Shown here: positions 59,466-64,000 of the stretch, one piece after another | How positions within the stretch are numbered: position 1 is the first letter of the stretch | Layout: each line of letters opens with the position of its first letter | NCBI GenBank assembly: GCA_900540625.1 | Contig: UQGP01000004.1 | Coordinates: 44,520-108,519, forward strand | Direction of reading: 5' to 3' | DNA: 64,000 bases | Origin: an uncultured Porphyromonadaceae bacterium | Lineage (GTDB): Bacteria > Bacteroidota > Bacteroidia > Bacteroidales > Muribaculaceae | The notes under the pieces: generated by a model | Seen by the model: the letters and a program-made list of their open reading frames with translations, nothing else | The model's database searches: none | Told to the model about the DNA's origin: nothing | Position numbers and translations under genes: made by a program

Positions 59466-60530
59466 ATGGCACTTTCGCGCGACAATCTTTGGCGCAATTC
59501 AAAGGACTACTTCTTTATCACCTTTGGAATGGCGCTGTATGCCTTTGGATTTACGGCATTTATACTGCCGCACAAGGTCGTCATAGGAGGCCTTGCCGGT
59601 GTGGGCACACTTGTGTACTTCAGCACCGGCATACCGGTGGCCATCACGCAGTACTTATGCAATTTGGCCCTACTCGCAGTCGCATACCGTATCGTAGGCC
59701 GTAGATTTGTCGTAGGCACCATTTACGGCGCCACCATGATTTCGGTGTGGGTGGGCTTGTTCCAGCCGCTGTTTGACGGTATTGTGGCCGTACACGGGCC
59801 GCTGGTCCAAAGCCCGGCGATGAGTATTGCCGTAGGAGCCATTATCATAGGTATAGCCATAGGCATCACCTTTGTACACAACGGCTCGTCCGGCGGCACC
59901 GACATCGTGGCCGCTATGGTTTCCAAGCGTTCCAACGTTTCGATAGGCCGTACGATGCTGTGTACCGACTTCTTTATCATCTCATCGTCCTACTTCCTGT
60001 TTCACGACCTCAATAAGGTGATATACGGTCTTGTAGTGACTGGTATTGTCTCGTATGTGGCAGATATGGTAATCAATACCAACCGCCAGGCGGTACAGTT
60101 TACGATAATATCATCACGATGGAGTGAGATAGCTACGGCTATCAACAACGATGCTCACCGCGGGTGTACCGTGATGGATGCCATGGGCTGGTACAGCAAG
60201 ACGCCCGTGAAGATGCTCATTGTTGTGTGCCGTAAAATTGAGGCCGTCACCATCTTCCGTATTGTTAAATCTATTGATAGTGATGCCTTTATAACGCAAG
60301 GTAATGTCAACGGTGTTTACGGACGCGGATTTGACCAAATGAAGGTGAAGATGAAGTCCGAGGGACAGCGCGAGGGCGATGACTTGTCGCGTCGTATCAA
60401 TGCGGCGGCCATGGGCGACCACGGCATAGGCGGCGCAGCCGAAGATCCGTTCAGACACGCCCATTCGGCCCGTGCCACTGTCGAAGAAGAACGAATGCGC
60501 AGCGGCGGTCAGCCGTCCAGCCGCATATAA
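59466..60530 (+). CDS. YitT family membrane protein (DUF161/DUF2179)
   Basis: 354 residues. Five or six membrane helices fill the first 210 residues, containing the YitT motifs GGLAGVGTLVYF and HNGSSGGTDIVA. The cytoplasmic DUF2179 domain (about 215-295; RGCTVMDAMGWYSKTPVKML) follows, then a hydrophilic tail longer than usual. The family is widespread and its transport role unknown. No partner gene is evident. Confidence 0.88.
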   Translation: MALSRDNLWRNSKDYFFITFGMALYAFGFTAFILPHKVVIGGLAGVGTLVYFSTGIPVAITQYLCNLALLAVAYRIVGRRFVVGTIYGATMISVWVGLFQPLFDGIVAVHGPLVQSPAMSIAVGAIIIGIAIGITFVHNGSSGGTDIVAAMVSKRSNVSIGRTMLCTDFFIISSSYFLFHDLNKVIYGLVVTGIVSYVADMVINTNRQAVQFTIISSRWSEIATAINNDAHRGCTVMDAMGWYSKTPVKMLIVVCRKIEAVTIFRIVKSIDSDAFITQGNVNGVYGRGFDQMKVKMKSEGQREGDDLSRRINAAAMGDHGIGGAAEDPFRHAHSARATVEEERMRSGGQPSSRI

Positions 60531-60557
60531 ACCGCAATATAGGACAAAATTCAGTAT

Positions 60558-61328
60558 ATGTCAATACGTAAATACATTGCAACCTGCATATTAACCGTCG
60601 CCGCATTGTGTCTGTCGAGCACTGCGGCCGCCGAAGAGTTGCACCCGTTTATGGACACGTCACGTCCGTCCAAGCCTCTGGATATAGGCGTGCATGTCGG
60701 ACTGGGCGTTTCCACTCAAATACAGAATTACGCTTCCGCCGTACCCGGATGTGCCGATTTCCATCTTTCCTCCGGGCTGCAAAGTGCCTTCGGCGCTACC
60801 GTTGAAGTGCCTTTGCGCCGCTATATAGCCATAGGTACCGGCGCCGATTTCGTAATCAATAACAACTCATGGGCTATGACGGTCATCAATTCCGAGCCTA
60901 ATACGGTCAGTACGTTATATTGCCGCAATACTTATCGCGCTTTCGAAATTCCGATATACCTATCCCTACGCTTTAATTTGGGCTCGCGTATCACTTGGAC
61001 AAACGAAGGCGGTATGTACTTCTGCTTCGGTACCGGCGGCCGCTCCCGCATTACATCCTATACGGCGGCGGTCAACCAGTTGGGACAGCAGCAAGTGACA
61101 CGTACCCGGTACGACCATCCGTATTACAATGCGGATACGCCCATTCTTAACGGTTTCGGACGCAACGACATAGGCATACACCTCTCCACCGGCTTGCAGT
61201 ATCTGCGTCATTGGACGCTCAAGGCCGTAATGCGCTACGGCTTCAAGGACGTGGCACGCAATTATGGAGTACTTGAAGTGAATGTCCATAACCTCGCGTT
61301 CTCGTTCCGTCTGGGATATACCTTCTGA
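60558..61328 (+). CDS. Outer membrane beta-barrel protein
   Basis: 256 residues with a signal peptide (cleavage near STAAAEE). The mature part alternates polar and hydrophobic residues in strands (IGVHVGLGVSTQIQNYA, GATVEVPLRRYIAIGTGADF) and ends with a C-terminal Phe (FRLGYTF), typical of small outer membrane barrels of the PorT/OMP_b-brl class. Function unknown. It starts 27 bp after yitT and precedes bioA by about 70 bp. Confidence 0.8.
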   Translation: MSIRKYIATCILTVAALCLSSTAAAEELHPFMDTSRPSKPLDIGVHVGLGVSTQIQNYASAVPGCADFHLSSGLQSAFGATVEVPLRRYIAIGTGADFVINNNSWAMTVINSEPNTVSTLYCRNTYRAFEIPIYLSLRFNLGSRITWTNEGGMYFCFGTGGRSRITSYTAAVNQLGQQQVTRTRYDHPYYNADTPILNGFGRNDIGIHLSTGLQYLRHWTLKAVMRYGFKDVARNYGVLEVNVHNLAFSFRLGYTF

Positions 61329-61395
61329 AATTCGGACTTATCTTGCCGCATAGGTGTGCGGCACAATAATGCAGCCCAATAGGGTATTACTGAAT

Positions 61396-62700
61396 ATGAC
61401 AACACACACATCAGGCGAATCGTCAGTACATAGCGACTGGGATCGCCTACATCTATGGCATCCGTATACATCGACGATAGACCCGCTGCCTACCTATAAG
61501 GTGGACCACGCCGACGGATGCGTCATCACCCTGTCTGACGGTACCGAATTGGTGGACGGAATGTCCTCGTGGTGGTGCGTCATCCACGGTTACAACAACC
61601 CGGTGATAAATGCCGCCGCCATCGAACAACTGTCTCGTATGAGTCATGTAATGTTCGGCGGACTGACGCACGACCCGGCTATCACGCTGGGTAAGATGCT
61701 CTTGGAGGTAGCGCCCAAGGGTATGAACAATATATTCTATGCCGATAGCGGCAGCGTGGCCGTGGAAGTGGCTATGAAGATGGCTGTTCAGGCTGCCATA
61801 TCGCGTAGCGGCGACCACGGCAAGACCAATTTCGTAACCATACGCTGCGGCTACCATGGCGACACCTGGAACGCTATGAGCGTTTGCGATCCCGTCACCG
61901 GAATGCACACGGCCTTCGGTACATCACTACCGATACGCTACTTTGTGCCTTCGCCTCAATCGCGCTTTGACGGCGAATGGGATCCCTGCGACATTCAGCC
62001 GCTGCAGAAAGTTCTTGAAGAGCATCACAACGAAATAGCCGCACTCATACTCGAGCCCATAGTTCAGGGCGCCGGCGGTATGTGGTTTTATCATCCCGAA
62101 TACCTGCGACAAGCACGCAAACTATGCGATAAGTACGACGTATACCTCATATTTGACGAAATCGCCACCGGATTCTGGCGTACCGGACACTTCTTTGCCT
62201 CGGAGTATGCCGGAGTGGTGCCGGATATTATGTGCATAGGCAAGGGTTTGACTGCCGGATATCTTACAATGAGTGCCGTGCTTACCACTGCGGATGTGGC
62301 GGACACAATCAGTCGAGGCGAAGCCGGAGTGCTGATGCACGGCCCCACTTTTATGGGCAATCCCTTGGCTTGCGCTATTGCAGTGGCTTCGTTGCGACTG
62401 CTCAACGGTCAGGATATGCGTGCACGTATAGCCCATCTCAACGAAATCATTACAAGGCACTTGGCTCCCGCGCGCGTACTGCCTAACGTCGCTGATGTAC
62501 GTACAATAGGCGCTATAGGCGTCATCGAGATGCACAACCCGGTGGATGTCGGCGAATTTCATAAAATTTGTGTCGAGCGCGGCGTATGGATACGCCCCTT
62601 CGGACGCAATGTGTATATTATGCCGCCGTACGTAATCGAGGATGCCCAATTGGCCTTCCTTACCGATACTATGGTGGATATTGTGAAGACCTTGCCGTAG
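61396..62700 (+). CDS. bioA: Adenosylmethionine-8-amino-7-oxononanoate aminotransferase
   Basis: 434 residues from ATG 61396 (MTTHTSGESSVHSDWDRL); the open frame extends to a GTG at 61354, with weaker support. BioA features are DRLHLWHPYTST at the N-terminus, VDGMSSWWCVIHGYNNP, FADSGS-like FYADSGSVAVEVAM and the PLP-lysine segment CIGKGLTAGYLTMS. It makes 7,8-diaminopelargonate using S-adenosylmethionine as amino donor. The bioF gene follows after 10 bp. Confidence 0.95.
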   Translation: MTTHTSGESSVHSDWDRLHLWHPYTSTIDPLPTYKVDHADGCVITLSDGTELVDGMSSWWCVIHGYNNPVINAAAIEQLSRMSHVMFGGLTHDPAITLGKMLLEVAPKGMNNIFYADSGSVAVEVAMKMAVQAAISRSGDHGKTNFVTIRCGYHGDTWNAMSVCDPVTGMHTAFGTSLPIRYFVPSPQSRFDGEWDPCDIQPLQKVLEEHHNEIAALILEPIVQGAGGMWFYHPEYLRQARKLCDKYDVYLIFDEIATGFWRTGHFFASEYAGVVPDIMCIGKGLTAGYLTMSAVLTTADVADTISRGEAGVLMHGPTFMGNPLACAIAVASLRLLNGQDMRARIAHLNEIITRHLAPARVLPNVADVRTIGAIGVIEMHNPVDVGEFHKICVERGVWIRPFGRNVYIMPPYVIEDAQLAFLTDTMVDIVKTLP

Positions 62701-62710
62701 ACTCTTAGTA

Positions 62711-63874
62711 GTGAAGACAATAGAGAAAACCTTACAACAGCTTGGCGACAGCGGCAACTTACGCGCCATTCCGCATGACACCGCTGCGGCCGGTGAAGAC
62801 GTCCTTGACCTGACGTCCAACGACTACCTCGGTATTGCCGAAGATGTAGAATTGCGCCGCCGCTTTTTGGAAGATACAGACGTTGAGAACTTTATGCTTA
62901 CGGCCAGTGCCTCTCGGCTTTTGGCTACTCATCAACATTGGTTTGACGAATTAGAAGCGCTGTTGACCGAATTATACGGCAAACCCGCACTCTTGTTCAA
63001 TAGCGGCTACCATGCCAATACCGGAATGATTGCCGCGTTGGGAGACAAGAATACGCTGATTCTTGCCGACCGCTTGGTACACGCCTCCATTATCGATGGA
63101 ATGAGGCTGAGCGGAGCGCGTTTTATGCGCTATGCCCACAACGACTACGGACACCTCGAGACGCTTATACGCAAATTCGGCGGAGAGTATGCACGCGTAC
63201 TCATTGTCTCCGAATCCGTGTTTTCGATGGACGGCGACCGGTCGGATCTCGCTGCGCTTGTGAAATGCAAACGCTTGCACCCAAATGCGTTGCTGTATAT
63301 AGATGAAGCCCATGCCGTGGGCGTGTGCGGTCCGCGCGGCCTGGGCTTGGCCGTGCCGTATCTCGATGATGTAGACATACTTGTAGGCACGCTGGGCAAG
63401 GCTTTGGCCTCGCAGGGAGCTTATGCCATCCTTTCGGAGACCTTGCGCGAGTATATGGTCAATACCGCTCGTTCGCTGATTTTCTCAACGGCATTGCCGC
63501 CCCTGTCAGCCCGGTGGAGCGCCTATGTCATACGCCGGTTGGTCGATATGGAAGACAGTAGACGTCGTCTTGCGACGATATGTCGGGACGTTGCCGCCGC
63601 CGTCAATGCCTCCGGCCTGACCACGCACGAAGTGGCGCCATCGCACATTATACCTATAATTATAGGAGATGCAGCTCGCGCCGTCGGTCTTTCCAAGGCC
63701 TTGAGACAACGCGGCGTATTGTGCCTTCCCATAAGGGTGCCCACCGTACCGCCCGGCACCGAGCGGCTTCGCTTGTCGCTTAACGCCGCCATCACCGACC
63801 GGGATATACAGCATATAGCCGAGGCGTTTGCCGAGGTGGCCGAACTCAATATTGTCCTAAATAAATTTAGGTGA
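62711..63874 (+). CDS. bioF: 8-amino-7-oxononanoate synthase
   Basis: 387 residues beginning at a GTG (62711). It shows LDLTSNDYLGIAEDVELR, LFNSGYHANTGMI, LYIDEAHAVGVCGPRG and the PLP-lysine segment LVGTLGKALASQGAY, all typical of BioF. It condenses pimeloyl-ACP or pimeloyl-CoA with alanine. 2-Amino-3-ketobutyrate CoA ligase is a close relative, but the 10-bp spacing from bioA settles the call. Other biotin genes may lie beyond the window. Confidence 0.93.
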   Translation: MKTIEKTLQQLGDSGNLRAIPHDTAAAGEDVLDLTSNDYLGIAEDVELRRRFLEDTDVENFMLTASASRLLATHQHWFDELEALLTELYGKPALLFNSGYHANTGMIAALGDKNTLILADRLVHASIIDGMRLSGARFMRYAHNDYGHLETLIRKFGGEYARVLIVSESVFSMDGDRSDLAALVKCKRLHPNALLYIDEAHAVGVCGPRGLGLAVPYLDDVDILVGTLGKALASQGAYAILSETLREYMVNTARSLIFSTALPPLSARWSAYVIRRLVDMEDSRRRLATICRDVAAAVNASGLTTHEVAPSHIIPIIIGDAARAVGLSKALRQRGVLCLPIRVPTVPPGTERLRLSLNAAITDRDIQHIAEAFAEVAELNIVLNKFR

Positions 63875-63923
63875 CAGCGTAACGTGCAACGCCATAGAGC
63901 ATCGCAAAAATCACATTAGAATG

Positions 63924-63960
63924 ACCCCCCTAAGCCAATAATGCATCGTCCGGAGGGGGT
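63924..63960 (+). terminator. Hairpin after bioF
   Basis: accccc (63924-63929) pairs with gggggt (63955-63960). There is no T-run, so the terminator call is weak; it could be part of a leader element. Confidence 0.3.
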
Positions 63961-63992
63961 GTAAAAGGCTCGTCAAGCCACTTAAAAAGGTC

Positions 63993-64000
63993 TATTTTTG
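63993..64000 (+). promoter_or_regulatory. Promoter -7 element at the right edge
   Basis: TATTTTTG fits TAnnTTTG and would serve a gene beyond the window. Confidence 0.4.

Overview
The window is a gene-dense chromosomal segment from a member of the Bacteroidales. A gut lineage close to Muribaculaceae fits best, but the family is an inference. The evidence is type IX secretion C-terminal domains, a recurrent promoter of the form TTG, about 20 nt, TAnnTTTG, few obvious Shine-Dalgarno sites, a long SecA with a zinc-binding tail, type B ribosomal protein L31, a sodium-pumping methylmalonyl-CoA decarboxylase cluster (succinate to propionate), and two-membrane envelope genes (LptD-like, porin, beta-barrels). 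No integrase, transposase, rRNA, CRISPR array or replication origin was seen.

Layout, left to right. 1-4.9 kb: the end of a T9SS-secreted protein, an ArgD-type aminotransferase and a large secreted beta-helix-like protein. 5-12 kb (minus strand): secA, a phosphodiesterase/alkaline phosphatase-like enzyme, a DUF4105 membrane protein and tRNA-Cys. 12-15.7 kb: aminopeptidase P, gamma-carbonic anhydrase and an unusual regulator that joins a YtfE/ScdA-type di-iron domain to a LuxR helix-turn-helix. 15.8-22.2 kb (minus): an operon of porin, imelysin lipoprotein, di-heme cytochrome lipoprotein and ResB/CcsA cytochrome c assembly factor, with a near-consensus promoter. 22.3-25.2 kb: a more AT-rich accessory insert holding a roughly 300-nt structured RNA candidate, an EcoRI-family adenine methyltransferase and an overlapping DUF262-HNH nuclease.

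25.2-28.4 kb: rplM, rpsI, rpsB and tsf. 28.4-31 kb (minus): glycosyltransferase, acyltransferase and rpmE (L31). 31-37 kb: a BspA-like leucine-rich-repeat protein facing the glyA-ispD-recG operon. 37-42.3 kb: ndk, an M23/LysM peptidase, nagB, trpS and a ROK glucokinase. 42.5-49.1 kb: a secreted cysteine/lysine-repeat protein, the LptD-like assembly protein, aspS and a Nif3-like protein. 49.1-54.7 kb: a zinc-ribbon coiled-coil protein followed by mce and the decarboxylase subunits, one of which is a lamin-tail/OadG fusion. 54.8-63.9 kb: hpt, adk, an acyl-CoA synthetase, a cell-wall amidase, YitT, an outer membrane beta-barrel, and bioA-bioF.

The best candidates for something undescribed are the methyltransferase/DUF262-HNH pair with its adjacent RNA, the di-iron LuxR regulator next to the imelysin/cytochrome operon, the Cys-rich secreted repeat protein, and a dispersed REP-like palindrome found between convergent genes. 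Most of the rest is housekeeping.
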